Of a stretch of DNA of 64,000 nucleotides, positions 27,887 to 37,527 are shown piece after piece. Made by a program: the position numbers and the translations under genes. Source of the DNA: Streptococcus anginosus subsp. whileyi MAS624. Lineage in GTDB: Bacteria > Bacillota > Bacilli > Lactobacillales > Streptococcaceae. The notes under the pieces were generated by a model, which had not been told where the DNA came from, made no database searches, and saw only the letters and a list, made by a program, of their open reading frames with translations. Numbering within the stretch: the stretch's first letter is position 1; the number at the start of each line of letters is the position of its first letter. Location: positions 226,501 through 290,500 of the forward strand of contig NZ_AP013072.1 of assembly GCF_000478925.1 (NCBI RefSeq). The letters run 5' to 3'.

Positions 27887-28907
27887 ATGATGATTGTAAA
27901 TCAAGAGTTTCTTGCAAGTAGAATTTATACAATCAGAGGTCAAAAGGTTATGATTGACTTTGAACTTGCAGAAATTTACGGGTATGAAACAAAAAGGTTC
28001 AATGAGCAAGTTAAGAATAATATTGAGAAATTTGATGATGATTTCAGATTTCAACTCACAAAAGATGAATGGGAATTTTTGAGGTCGAAATTTTCGACCT
28101 CAAAACCTGAAGCCGGCTCCGGAGGAAGAAGGTATTTACCTTTTGCCTTTACAGAACAAGGGATTTATATGTTAATGACAGTTCTCAAAGGGGAGCTTGC
28201 AGTAAAACAAAGTAAAGCTCTTATCTGGACTTTTTAAGCAAATGAAAGACTATATTTTTGGAAATCAAACTTTGATAGGGAAAAGAGAATTTTTACAACT
28301 TTCAATGCAGATTACAAGCAATATTGTAGAAATGCAGGATTTAAGAAGAGATTTAAGTGATGTAGAAGAAAAGGTTGCGAATGTAGTGGATACTTTAAGT
28401 AATGTTGTTTATAAATCGGAGCTATCTGAGTTACTTCTTGACTTGAGTAATCCTCAGCTAAAATCTGGATTTTTACTGTTAAACGGACAGCCTGTTGAGG
28501 CAAATATAGCTTATAAAGATATTTATAGCATAGCGAAAAAGAGCAGTTATATTGTAGATAACTATATCGGAGTAAAAACCTTGGTGCTATTAAAGGAAAT
28601 AAATCTATCAGTGAAAATTATCATATTTAGCGACAATACAGGTAAAGGACTTCATACTCTTGAATACCAAGATTTTTGCAGAGAATATCCTTATGTAAGT
28701 ATTAAGTTTCAAAAGTCCGGTAAGGTATTTCACGATAGATACATTATCATTGACTGGAATACAGATAGTTAAAGAATATATCATTGTGGAGCCTCATCTA
28801 AAGATGCGGGTCAAAAAATCACAAGCATATTGGAAGTTGCCGATCAAATGATTTATACGGATTTAATAAATAAGCTTTTGAAAAATCCTATATTAAAGTT
28901 AAAATAG
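27887..28907 (+). pseudogene. ORF6N-domain protein, frameshift plus stop
   Basis: Starts near MMIVNQEFLASRIYTIRGQK. The N-terminal ORF6N DNA-binding domain (VMIDFELAEIYGYETKRFNE; YLPFAFTEQGIYML) is followed by an extra base in a T5 run at about 28231-28235. The frame then resumes as FKQMKDYIFGN. A TAA at 28770 replaces one codon of the C-terminal segment, which continues RIYHCGASSKDAGQKI to a TAG at 28905. ORF6N proteins are common cargo of phages and integrative elements. Non-functional as written. Confidence 0.75.
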
Positions 28908-28955
28908 GGTAGATATTTAATTGATTGGAAATTGGGGAAAAGATGTATCCAATAC

Positions 28956-28991
28956 TTGACACAAGGGTGTTATACTTTTTCATGGTATAAC
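28956..28991 (+). promoter_or_regulatory. upstream control region of the two-component operon
   Basis: TTGACA (28956-28961) is followed by an inverted repeat GTTATAC (28969-28975) / GTATAAC (28985-28991) with a 9-base gap. The right arm contains TATAAC. Spacing from TTGACA is too long for a classic promoter; an activator or repressor operator is possible. Confidence 0.4.
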
Positions 28992-29018
28992 ACTATTTTT
29001 CACAGTAGAGGTAAGGAT

Positions 29019-29705
29019 ATGACAAAGAGAATTTTGTTAGTAGATGATGAAGTAGAGATTACCGAGATTAACAAGCGTTATTTAACACAGGCAGGTTATG
29101 AAGTCAATGTGGCGCATGATGGACAAGAAGCTTTAGAGTTGTTTCAGAAATATTCAATTGATTTGATAATTACAGATATTATGATGCCTAATATGGATGG
29201 CTATGATCTGATTGGGGAAGTACAATATCTTGCTCCAGACCAGCCTTTCCTTTTTATCACGGCTAAAACATCTGAGCCAGATAAGATTTATTCTCTCAGT
29301 ATGGGGGCAGATGATTTCATCACCAAACCTTTTAGCCCGCGGGAATTGGTGTTGCGAGTCAATAATATCCTACGTCGCATTCACCGTAGTATGGGAATGG
29401 AAGAAACACTGCAGCTGGGTGATCTGGTGATGAATCACGAAACGCGCGAAGTAAGTGTTCATGATCGTCCGCTAGATATCACCATCAAATCGTTTGAGTT
29501 GCTATGGATTCTTGCTAATAATCCTCAACGTGTTTTTTCTAAAACAGAGCTTTATGAAAAGGTGTGGCAAGAGGACTTTGTGGATGACACAAATACGCTC
29601 AATGTTCATATCCATGCTTTGCGGCAGGATTTAGCGAAGTATAGTACTGAAAAAACGCCCACTATTAAGACTGTTTGGGGGTTGGGCTATAAGATAGAGG
29701 TGTAA
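29019..29705 (+). CDS. response regulator, OmpR/PhoB family
   Basis: 228 residues from ATG 29019 (AGGTAAGGAT upstream). The receiver domain has acidic residues in VDDEVEI and phospho-acceptor Asp53 (IITDIMMPNMDGY). The conserved Lys is in ITKPFSPRELVLRV. The C-terminal winged helix (DITIKSFELLWILANNPQRV; HIHALRQDLAKY) binds DNA. The sensor kinase starts one base after the stop, so the pair is co-transcribed. It resembles the SaeR/SptR group; the target is unknown. Confidence 0.9.
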   Translation: MTKRILLVDDEVEITEINKRYLTQAGYEVNVAHDGQEALELFQKYSIDLIITDIMMPNMDGYDLIGEVQYLAPDQPFLFITAKTSEPDKIYSLSMGADDFITKPFSPRELVLRVNNILRRIHRSMGMEETLQLGDLVMNHETREVSVHDRPLDITIKSFELLWILANNPQRVFSKTELYEKVWQEDFVDDTNTLNVHIHALRQDLAKYSTEKTPTIKTVWGLGYKIEV

Positions 29706-29706
29706 A

Positions 29707-30738
29707 ATGAAATTAAAGCACTTTATTATTGTGGGTTACCTCATTTCCACAACGATCACGGTTGTTGCAATCATCTGGTCTGTCAACACCATGCTGATTT
29801 CAAAAAGTGATATTTATTTTATTATTGGTATTAGCATTCTGGCTAGTATTACAGGGGCATTGGTTAGCCTTTTGCTGTTGAGCCGTGTCTTTCTCTCTTT
29901 GGATAAATTAAAACAACTCATAAAAGGAATCTCTGACAAGAAGTTTGAAACGGTCAATACAATTAAAAATCCAACAGAATTTAAAGAGCTGGCAGATGCC
30001 TTTAATAATATGTCAAGAAACTTGCAAAGTACCTTTACTTCGTTGGAAGAAAGTGAAAAAGAAAAAGGCTTGATGATTGCTCAGCTCTCACACGATATTA
30101 AAACGCCTTTAACATCCATTCAGGCAACTGTCGAAGGAATGTTGGATGGTGTGATTGCGGCAGATGAGCAGCAGTATTATCTCAAAACCATCAGTCGGCA
30201 GACCGATCGGTTGAATAAGCTGGTCGAGGAGCTAAGTTTTATCACTCTGAATACGATGAATCAGCCAGATGTACCGCTTGAAAAAGAAGAAATTTTCCTT
30301 GATAAGCTCTTGATTGATATTATGTCGGAGTTCCAATTGGTGATTGATAAAGAAGACCGAGATATTCAGATTTCGGTGCAGCCAGAATCAGCAAAAATTA
30401 TCAGCAACTATGATAAACTCTCGCGGATTATTCTCAATCTTGTCAGCAATGCTTTTAAGTATTCAGAAGCAGGCACTAAGCTTACTATTGATGCAGCGGT
30501 TGACAATAAGCGCTTGACTTTAACGGTGGCAGATGAAGGTCAGGGCATTAAGTCAGAGGATTTGGAGAAAATATTTAAACGACTTTATCGGGTAGAATCT
30601 TCTCGCAATATGAAAACTGGCGGGCACGGTCTAGGGCTCTATATTGCACGTGAATTGGCACGCCAATTGGGTGGTGATATTTTCGTGCAAAGTGAGTATG
30701 GACAAGGTAGTAGTTTTTCGCTTGTATTAGATTTATAA
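29707..30738 (+). CDS. sensor histidine kinase
   Basis: 343 residues. Two transmembrane helices near the N-terminus (about 5-28 and 37-60) have almost no extracellular loop, like SaeS-type intramembrane-sensing kinases. A HAMP-like linker (LDKLKQLIKGISDKKFETVN) leads to the H-box SHDIKTPLTS with His129. The ATPase boxes N (NLVSNAFKY), G1 (VADEGQGIK) and G2 (GGHGLGLYIA) are complete. It forms an operon with the response regulator and ends at a bidirectional terminator. Confidence 0.9.
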   Translation: MKLKHFIIVGYLISTTITVVAIIWSVNTMLISKSDIYFIIGISILASITGALVSLLLLSRVFLSLDKLKQLIKGISDKKFETVNTIKNPTEFKELADAFNNMSRNLQSTFTSLEESEKEKGLMIAQLSHDIKTPLTSIQATVEGMLDGVIAADEQQYYLKTISRQTDRLNKLVEELSFITLNTMNQPDVPLEKEEIFLDKLLIDIMSEFQLVIDKEDRDIQISVQPESAKIISNYDKLSRIILNLVSNAFKYSEAGTKLTIDAAVDNKRLTLTVADEGQGIKSEDLEKIFKRLYRVESSRNMKTGGHGLGLYIARELARQLGGDIFVQSEYGQGSSFSLVLDL

Positions 30739-30742
30739 AATG

Positions 30743-30798
30743 AAAGTGAGATAGACTAGAAAAATGAACATTTCCGGTTTATCTCACTCTTTGTTTTT
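30743..30798. terminator. terminator between convergent kinase and rpiR genes
   Basis: AAAGTGAGATA (30743-30753) pairs with TATCTCACT-C-TTT (30780-30792), then GTTTTTAT. It overlaps the end of the minus-strand regulator's 3' flank. Confidence 0.65.
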
Positions 30799-30799
30799 A

Positions 30800-31555
30800 T
30801 TAGTTTGTTTGTTGCTCAGCTAGAATGACTTCAAAGAGAAGATTTCCAACTAAATTGAACATTAAACGCGAACGCAATTTTTCGCGTTTTTTTGGTGCAT
30901 CATAGACAAAAATCATGTGATCGCTGATTTTAGCGAGAAGATGGTTTCCTAAAGTGGTGATTGTAAGAACAGTTGCCCCTTGTTCTTTTGCCTGTAAAAT
31001 ACTGTGGTTGACGTCTTTATTGCTGCCACCGAGTGAAAAGACGATAATCACATCTTTTGGTGTAGCAATGTCTTTAATCCGGTCAATGCTGTATTGCTCA
31101 AAGTAATCATTGGACCAAATATTGATAAGTTTGAGTTTTCGGTTAAAATCGCTCATAGGCATGTAACTAGATCCTACTCCGATGCAGAAGATCCTTCTAG
31201 CTGAAAGAATTTTAGCTGCAAAAATCTGAAAATCTTGTTCAGACAACATGGATACGGTATGTTCAAATTCGACTTGTACCTGTTCTTTTAATTGCTCAAA
31301 AGAAGTTCGTTCAGACTTGGCTTGCTCTTTTTTTAGTTCTTTTGATAAGCGTAAATCATAGCGTAATTCATTATAAGTTTGATAGCCTAATTTTTTACAA
31401 GCACGAATGACAGTGGAAGAGGAAATAAAAAGTTCGTTTGCAATGGTCTTTAATGTGATTGTCTCTACTTCTTTCTAACGCATGAGGTAGTCAATGACTT
31501 CCTGCTCATTTACAGACAATCGATCATAGTGTTGTTTTAAATTTTTTAGAAACAT
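30800..31555 (-). pseudogene. RpiR/MurR-family regulator, broken by an amber codon
   Basis: From the ATG at 31553-31555 the minus strand reads MFLKNLKQHYDRLSVNEQEV and then a TAG at 31475-31477 after YLMR. The frame continues unchanged as KEVETITLKTIANELFISSS, the HTH_6 helix-turn-helix. It then runs through an SIS sugar-phosphate domain (ARRIFCIGVGSSYM; VIIVFSLGGSNKDVN) to the end at 30800. It is divergent from a sugar PTS gene with operator-like sites between them, so it was probably that operon's regulator. Only codon 27 is damaged; reinitiation inside the HTH is unlikely to help. Confidence 0.8.
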
Positions 31556-31582
31556 AAAGCCTCTTTTCTAAAACCTTGTTTT

Positions 31583-31667
31583 TAGAAAAACGTTTTCTAC
31601 TTAGTAAAATTTTACCGAAATAGTCAAAATTATGCAAGATAGAAACTTCTTTCTAAAAAAACGTTTT
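31583..31667. promoter_or_regulatory. two operator-like palindromes between rpiR and the PTS gene
   Basis: AAAACGTTTT occurs at 31587-31596 (within TAGAAAAACGTTTTCTA) and again at 31658-31667 (within CTAAAAAAACGTTTTCAC), 71 bases apart. Both lie in the divergent promoter region. They could be RpiR-type operators. They also resemble catabolite (cre) sites, so CcpA is an alternative. Confidence 0.5.
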
Positions 31668-31717
31668 CACGTTTATTTTTGTTAAAATGAAAACAGAAAA
31701 ATACAAGGAGCAAAAAA

Positions 31718-33412
31718 ATGAAAGAGAAGAATAAATTTATCTCTGCCTTTGAGCAATTTGGACGCTCATTCTTACTCCCTGTTTCGGTACTGCCCGGTGC
31801 AGGGATTATTCAAGGTATTGGTACAGCTTTTACCAATGAAAACACACTCAAGATGTTCCCATTTTTGAACAATGCAGTTTTTCAATTTGTCATGAAATTT
31901 TTCATTGCGCTTGGTGGTACAGCTTTTAGCAACTTGCCTGTTATTTTTGCAGTCGGAGTTTCAGTTGGTCTTGCAAAACGGGAAAAAGGGTCGGCAGCTT
32001 TATCTGGTTTGTTAGGTTTTCTTGTTTTGCACAATGTTTTGAATTTCTTGTTGAAAATCAGTGGAAGGCTAGTCAATACTGCTAACTTATCAAGCGGTGC
32101 AGCCAAACTTGCCCTATCAAATGCCATGCAGACAAAGGTTCTAGGGATTCAAACCATGGATCTCAGTGTGTTTGGAGGGATTATCGTTGGGGTTTCTGTT
32201 TACTTCATTCACAAGTGGGCTGTGAAACAAGAATTGCCAACCATGATTGGTTTCTTCAGTGGACCTCGTTTCGTACCAATTGTCACTATGGTGGCGATGT
32301 CCTTTGTAGCCGTTGCAATCTTCTTTATTTGGCCGACTATTCAAGCAGGCATTAGCGCAGTGTCTATCCTCGTTTTGAAGTCAGGCCCGATTGGCACTTT
32401 CTTATATGGATTGATTGAGCGGGCTCTCTTGCCATTTGGTTTGCACCATGGTCTCAACTGGCCGGTCCGTACGACAGAGCTTGGTGGCTCATGGACAATT
32501 GGTGGGAACCATGTCGTCGGTACGGTTAATGCCTACCTTGCTTCTTTAGCGGATTCTTCGATCAAGTCTATTGACCCATCAATCACACGTTTCAATGGCG
32601 GTAAATTTGTTTACTTCATGTTCGGTCTTTCTGGTGCTGCTTATGCTATGTACAAGACAGCTTCTCCAGAAAAACGTAAAGTAGCAGGTTCCCTTCTCTT
32701 TGCAGCAGCCGGAACTTCATTCTTGACTGGTATTACAGAGCCAATCGAATTTACTTTCCTTTTTGTGGCACCAATGCTTTACGCTGTGCACGCTGTTTTG
32801 GCAGGTTCTGCTTTGTTTGTTATGCACATGCTGGGTGCTGGTGTAGCAACTCCTACCGGACATGGTTTCATTAACCTTGTAATCTACGGTGTGTTGCAAG
32901 GACCTAAAACGCACTGGTGGCTCGTTTTCTTAGTAGGTATCCCTTATTTCTTCCTTTATTACTATGTCTTTAAATTTATGATTTTGAAATTCAACTTTAA
33001 GACTCCAGGTCGAGAAGATACGGATGAAGTCAAGTTGGCAAGTAAGCAAGAAGCGCGTGGTAAATATGGCTTGAAGATTCAAAATGTCGGTCAAGCAGCT
33101 CCACAGGATACAGCACCTACTCCAGAAAAATCTGAAGGGAAAGAACTTAGCAAGCAAGAAAAAACGCACCAACAGGCTCTCGGTTTGATTGCAGCCCACG
33201 GTGGTCCGGAAAATATTGTTGATGTCAATGCTTGTATCACTCGTTTGCGGATTGATGTCAAGGACAAATCATTAGTGGATAAGGATACGATTGTCAACCA
33301 ATATGAAGCGCTTGGTTTTGCTGAAAATGGCATGCAAATGCAATCTATCTATGGCGCTTATGCCAATGTTCTCAAAATGGAAATCCAAGACATTCTAGGT
33401 TTAGAGGAATAG
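31718..33412 (+). CDS. PTS sugar transporter EIICB (glucose/maltose family)
   Basis: 564 residues, AAGGAGC site. The EIIC domain (about 1-440) has some 10 membrane segments and the family motifs PVSVLPGAGIIQGIG and LLPFGLHHGLNWPV, plus GITEPIEFTFLF. A charged linker leads to the EIIB domain (about 475-564) with phospho-accepting Cys506 in DVNACITRLRID. No EIIA is fused. The sugar is probably an alpha-glucoside or glucose/maltose-type, not settled. The HAD phosphatase gene starts two bases after the stop. Confidence 0.88.
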   Translation: MKEKNKFISAFEQFGRSFLLPVSVLPGAGIIQGIGTAFTNENTLKMFPFLNNAVFQFVMKFFIALGGTAFSNLPVIFAVGVSVGLAKREKGSAALSGLLGFLVLHNVLNFLLKISGRLVNTANLSSGAAKLALSNAMQTKVLGIQTMDLSVFGGIIVGVSVYFIHKWAVKQELPTMIGFFSGPRFVPIVTMVAMSFVAVAIFFIWPTIQAGISAVSILVLKSGPIGTFLYGLIERALLPFGLHHGLNWPVRTTELGGSWTIGGNHVVGTVNAYLASLADSSIKSIDPSITRFNGGKFVYFMFGLSGAAYAMYKTASPEKRKVAGSLLFAAAGTSFLTGITEPIEFTFLFVAPMLYAVHAVLAGSALFVMHMLGAGVATPTGHGFINLVIYGVLQGPKTHWWLVFLVGIPYFFLYYYVFKFMILKFNFKTPGREDTDEVKLASKQEARGKYGLKIQNVGQAAPQDTAPTPEKSEGKELSKQEKTHQQALGLIAAHGGPENIVDVNACITRLRIDVKDKSLVDKDTIVNQYEALGFAENGMQMQSIYGAYANVLKMEIQDILGLEE

Positions 33413-33414
33413 CC

Positions 33415-34197
33415 ATGGCACATAAGATTTTATGTGTAACAGATTTAGACGGAACTTTTGTGAAAAATTCTGTTGATGTTAATTCAGTAGACTGGCAAGC
33501 TTATCAAAAGTTGACACGTTACAGTGACTTCGCTATTGCTACGGGTCGTTCTGTCAAGGAAATCAACTACATTACGCAACGTAATCAGCTTCATTTAAGC
33601 TATGCAATCGGCTTTAATGGCGCCATGATTGCTGAAAATGGGAATATATTATTTTCTCAAAAGTTGGCATCAGTAGATGTACAGGCCTTGTTAGACTACC
33701 TCAAAAAAGAAAAACTCGTTTTTGATGCACTTGATGGCGAAGAGAGAATTGGCAACTTTGACCATGAGGACAATCGGCGTTTGTGGAATATGCCCATTCT
33801 TTGCTTGGAAAATCCTTATGATCTGGTTCGGCAACGTCAGATTTACAAGTTTAACATTCGTCCAGAAGCAGCAAAAACGTCTGTCTATGTAAAAGAATTA
33901 AAAGAACATTTTCCCCACTTAGAAGTCTATCAATCAGGGAGCACTCGCATAGAAGTGACTACGAAAGATGTTTCAAAAGGTAGTGGTTTACAACTTTTGA
34001 AAAAGCATTATCAACTAGTTGTGGCATTTGGCGACTCTGGAAATGACATCTCGATGTTTGAAAAATCCGATATTTCCTATTGTATGACACATGCCCCTGC
34101 CACTGTCCAGGCAGCTGCTTCCTATGTTGTCGACAGCTTTGCAGATGCTATCAAGCATTTGGAGAAGTTATTGTATCAAAATAGTATAAAGGCTTAA
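33415..34197 (+). CDS. HAD-superfamily phosphatase (Cof type)
   Basis: 260 residues. Motif I is DLDGTFVKN, with the nucleophile and acid Asp. Motif II region is IATGRSVKEI. Motif III Lys is in VTTKDVSKGSGLQLL and motif IV is VAFGDSGNDISMF. The Cof-type cap domain lies between. It is translationally close to the PTS gene (GAGGAA inside that gene's end). It may dephosphorylate the incoming sugar phosphate, an inference from context. Confidence 0.88.
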   Translation: MAHKILCVTDLDGTFVKNSVDVNSVDWQAYQKLTRYSDFAIATGRSVKEINYITQRNQLHLSYAIGFNGAMIAENGNILFSQKLASVDVQALLDYLKKEKLVFDALDGEERIGNFDHEDNRRLWNMPILCLENPYDLVRQRQIYKFNIRPEAAKTSVYVKELKEHFPHLEVYQSGSTRIEVTTKDVSKGSGLQLLKKHYQLVVAFGDSGNDISMFEKSDISYCMTHAPATVQAAASYVVDSFADAIKHLEKLLYQNSIKA

Positions 34198-34220
34198 GAA
34201 AATTCTCTTAGGCTTTTTAG
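34188..34220 (+). terminator. terminator after the PTS-HAD operon
   Basis: A 12-bp stem 34188-34199 / 34206-34217 with two G-U pairs and a 6-base loop; the right arm merges with a T run. Confidence 0.65.
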
Positions 34221-34264
34221 ATATTGCTATTATTCTTAATCAGAAAATTTCTTTGGTTTCATGG

Positions 34265-34270
34265 TATAAT
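34265..34270 (+). promoter_or_regulatory. -10 box immediately before polA
   Basis: TATAAT ends only seven bases before the polA ATG (34278). No Shine-Dalgarno sequence lies between them. If used, transcription would start on or next to the ATG, a leaderless mRNA. Confidence 0.55.
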
Positions 34271-34277
34271 AAATAAT

Positions 34278-36923
34278 ATGGAAAATAAGAATAAATTACT
34301 GTTAATTGATGGCTCTTCTGTAGCTTATCGTGCTTTTTTCGCACTTTACAATCAAATTGATCGATTCAAGAGTCCGTCCGGACTTCATACCAATGCTATT
34401 TATGGCTTTCACCTTATGCTCAATCATTTAATGGAGCGGGTGCAGCCGACTCATATCTTGGTGGCATTTGATGCGGGGAAGACCACCTTTCGGACAGAGA
34501 TGTATGCTGATTATAAAGGTGGTCGAGCTAAAACGCCGGAGGAATTTCGTGAGCAACTTCCTTTTATCCGAGAAATGCTGGATAAGTTAGGTATTCGCTA
34601 TTACGACTTGGATCAGTATGAAGCTGATGATATTATTGGAACTCTGGATAAAATGGCTGAAAACACGCCTGTACCCTACGATGTGACGATCGTGAGTGGA
34701 GACAAGGATCTAATCCAGCTGACCGATGACAATACAATTGTGGAAATTTCCAAAAAGGGTGTGGCAGAATTTGAGGAATTTACACCAGCCTATCTAATGG
34801 AAAAAATGGGAATTACACCAGCCCAGATCATTGATCTCAAAGCTCTTATGGGCGATTCCTCAGATAATATACCTGGCGTGACTAAAATCGGCGAAAAAAC
34901 AGGGCTCAAGCTTCTTTTGGAATATGGTTCTCTGGAAGGCATTTATAACAGCATTGACCAAATGAAGCAGTCTAAGATGAAGGAAAATCTCATTAAGGAT
35001 AAGGAAATAGCTTTCTTGTCTAGAAAGCTTGTCACTATTGACACTCAAGCTCCGATTGAAATCGGTTTAGAAGATATTCTCTATCAAGGATCAGATATTA
35101 AACAACTAGGTAGATTCTATGATGAAATGGGCTTTAAACAATTTAAGCAAGCGCTAGAAGCAGAGATAGAGCCAGAGGAAACGACGGACATTACTTTTAA
35201 AGAAGTGACGGAAGTTTGTCCAGAAATGCTCAGTGCAGACGGTTTTTTCTACTTTGAAATGTTGGGGGACAATTACCACATAGACGAGATGGTTGGCTTT
35301 GCTTGGGGAAATTCACAGCAGATTTATGCCAGTCAGGACATCAGTCTTTTGCAGCAGCCGGTTTTCAAAGAATTTCTGGAAAATACAGCCTTGAAGGTTT
35401 ATGACTTTAAACGCTCTAAAGTCTTGCTCAGTCGCTTAGGCATTGAGCTTTCGCAACCAGCGTTTGACAGTCGTTTAGCTAAGTATCTTCTTTCAACTGT
35501 TGACAACAATGAAATTGCAACGATTGCTAATCTTTATGGCAAGACTAGACTCGTTGAAGATGAAGTGGTTTATGGAAAAGGAGCTAAGCGGGCGTTGCCT
35601 GAAAAAGCTATTTTATTGAGCCATCTAGCCAAAAAAGTCACAGTTCTTGTTGAAACAGAACAACCTATGACGGACTTGCTACGTCAGCACGATCAACTTA
35701 ATCTCCTGTACGAAATGGAGCAGCCGCTAGCTTTTGTCCTTGCTAAGATGGAAATTGCTGGTATCAAGGTAGAGCGCGAAACATTGCAAACGATGCAGAC
35801 TGAAAATGAGGAAGTTTTAGCTCGACTAACTCAGGAAATTTATGACTTAGCAGGGGAAGAGTTTAATATCAATTCACCTAAACAGTTGGGAGGCATTCTC
35901 TTTGAAAAACTGGATCTGCCAACATCTTTCACTAAGAAAACCAAAACGGGCTACTCTACGGCAGTAGATGTATTGGAACGTTTGTCACCGATTGCACCGA
36001 TTGTGGAGAAGATTTTGGACTATCGGCAAATTGCTAAAATTCAATCAACCTATGTTATGGGGCTACAGGATTGGATTTTAGCAGACGGAAAGATTCATAC
36101 TCGCTATCTTCAAGATTTGACCCAGACAGGAAGACTATCTAGTGTGGATCCCAATCTGCAAAACATTCCAATTCGTTTGGAACAAGGACGCTTAATTCGG
36201 AAAGCTTTTGTGCCGGAGTGGAAGGATAGTGTCTTGCTCAGTTCCGACTACTCACAAATTGAGCTGCGGGTTTTGGCGCATATTTCGGGTGATGAATATT
36301 TAATTGAAGCATTCAGACATGGAGCTGATATTCACACTTCGACAGCTATGCGGGTTTTTGGTATTGAAAAGCCAGAGGATGTGACACCAAATGATCGCCG
36401 TAATGCTAAAGCTGTCAACTTTGGTGTTGTTTACGGGATTTCTGATTTTGGACTTGCCAACAATCTGGGGATTAGCCGTAAAGAAGCTAAATCTTATATT
36501 GATACTTATTTTGAACGCTATCCTGGAATTAAGAATTATATGGAAAATGTGGTACGAGAGGCTCGAGATAAAGGCTATGTAGAAACTCTCTTCCACCGTC
36601 GTCGGGATATTCCAGATATTAATTCTCGTAATTTCAATGTCCGAGGATTTGCAGAACGAACAGCAATCAATTCGCCCATTCAGGGCAGTGCAGCTGATAT
36701 TCTCAAAATTGCTATGATTCGGCTGGATCAAGCTCTGACAGATAGGAATTTTAAAACTAGGATGTTGCTGCAAGTTCATGACGAAATTGTGCTGGAAGTA
36801 CCTGAAAACGAACTAACCGCTATCAAAACGCTGGTCAAAGACATCATGGAATCTGCCATTGAACTTGTTGTACCCTTGAAAGCGGACGAAAGTGCTGGCA
36901 AGACCTGGTATGAAGCGAAGTAG
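34278..36923 (+). CDS. polA: DNA polymerase I
   Basis: 881 residues from ATG 34278. This gives MENKNKLLLIDGSSVAYRAF, the family's N-terminus; an upstream in-frame codon (34224) lies across the promoter. The N-terminal 5' nuclease domain (about 1-290, with VAFDAGKTTFR and GDKDLIQL) is followed by a degenerate 3'-5' exonuclease domain. The polymerase domain has motif A DYSQIELR, motif B RRNAKAVNFGVVYG and motif C QVHDE (832-836). It fills gaps during repair and removes Okazaki primers. The lack of a ribosome site is odd. Confidence 0.96.
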   Translation: MENKNKLLLIDGSSVAYRAFFALYNQIDRFKSPSGLHTNAIYGFHLMLNHLMERVQPTHILVAFDAGKTTFRTEMYADYKGGRAKTPEEFREQLPFIREMLDKLGIRYYDLDQYEADDIIGTLDKMAENTPVPYDVTIVSGDKDLIQLTDDNTIVEISKKGVAEFEEFTPAYLMEKMGITPAQIIDLKALMGDSSDNIPGVTKIGEKTGLKLLLEYGSLEGIYNSIDQMKQSKMKENLIKDKEIAFLSRKLVTIDTQAPIEIGLEDILYQGSDIKQLGRFYDEMGFKQFKQALEAEIEPEETTDITFKEVTEVCPEMLSADGFFYFEMLGDNYHIDEMVGFAWGNSQQIYASQDISLLQQPVFKEFLENTALKVYDFKRSKVLLSRLGIELSQPAFDSRLAKYLLSTVDNNEIATIANLYGKTRLVEDEVVYGKGAKRALPEKAILLSHLAKKVTVLVETEQPMTDLLRQHDQLNLLYEMEQPLAFVLAKMEIAGIKVERETLQTMQTENEEVLARLTQEIYDLAGEEFNINSPKQLGGILFEKLDLPTSFTKKTKTGYSTAVDVLERLSPIAPIVEKILDYRQIAKIQSTYVMGLQDWILADGKIHTRYLQDLTQTGRLSSVDPNLQNIPIRLEQGRLIRKAFVPEWKDSVLLSSDYSQIELRVLAHISGDEYLIEAFRHGADIHTSTAMRVFGIEKPEDVTPNDRRNAKAVNFGVVYGISDFGLANNLGISRKEAKSYIDTYFERYPGIKNYMENVVREARDKGYVETLFHRRRDIPDINSRNFNVRGFAERTAINSPIQGSAADILKIAMIRLDQALTDRNFKTRMLLQVHDEIVLEVPENELTAIKTLVKDIMESAIELVVPLKADESAGKTWYEAK

Positions 36924-37089
36924 AATCAAAAGCACCCCAAAGAACTATATCATTCTGATTTTTTAGCTGTGTTCAGTTCAGATCAGAAACTTTCAAGGCA
37001 AAGACATCAACTTTATAAAATATTTGTGTTTCTGGTTCAAAAAGGGACGGTATGGCTCACGATACATGAAAGATTACGGAGAACATTTT

Positions 37090-37527
37090 ATGACCTATCA
37101 TTTCCAAAATCCCAGCGATGGGGTTATCAAACAGTATTTAAAAAATAGCAAGGTGATTGCGGTTGTTGGCTTGTCGGATCGCGAGGAGGCAACTAGCCAT
37201 CGTGTATCCAAAGAGATGCAAGAGAGAGGCTATCGGATTATTCCGATTAATCCACGAGCAGCTGGTAGGAAAATTCTAGGCGAGACTGTGTATGCCAGTC
37301 TAAAGGACATTCCTTTTTCTATTGACATTGTAGATATTTATCGTCGCAGCGAGTTTTTGCCAGATGTGGCGCGTGATTTTCTGCAAGCGAATGCTACAAT
37401 TTTCTGGGCACAATTAGGTTTGGAAAATGAAGAAGCGGAGCAGATTCTGCGGGCAGCTGGTCGGGATGATATTGTCATGGATCGCTGTATCAAGCAGGAG
37501 CACACCCGTCTAATTTTTGGAGAATAA
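37090..37527 (+). CDS. CoA-binding protein (YccU-like)
   Basis: 145 residues from ATG 37090 (GGAG upstream), giving MTYHFQNPSDGVIKQYLKNS. The Rossmann-type CoA-binding domain has VIAVVGLSDREEATSHRV and YRIIPINPRAAGRKILGE. The C-terminal part DRCIKQEHTRLIF is typical. Its physiological role is unknown. A P-loop kinase pseudogene starts at the base after its stop codon. Confidence 0.85.
   Translation: MTYHFQNPSDGVIKQYLKNSKVIAVVGLSDREEATSHRVSKEMQERGYRIIPINPRAAGRKILGETVYASLKDIPFSIDIVDIYRRSEFLPDVARDFLQANATIFWAQLGLENEEAEQILRAAGRDDIVMDRCIKQEHTRLIFGE

Larger units (their letters stand above)
19045..28930 (+). mobile_element. decayed integrative element with serine recombinase triplet
   Basis: About 9.9 kb of A-rich, AT-rich DNA lies between nrdG and a two-component system. 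It carries an LPXTG surface protein, a sigma-like gene, a 76-residue ORF, three adjacent large serine recombinases and an ORF6N gene. Tandem serine-recombinase triplets are known as integration modules of some streptococcal integrative conjugative elements. No conjugation (relaxase, T4SS) genes remain. Boundaries are approximate; I found no convincing att repeats by eye. Confidence 0.7.
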
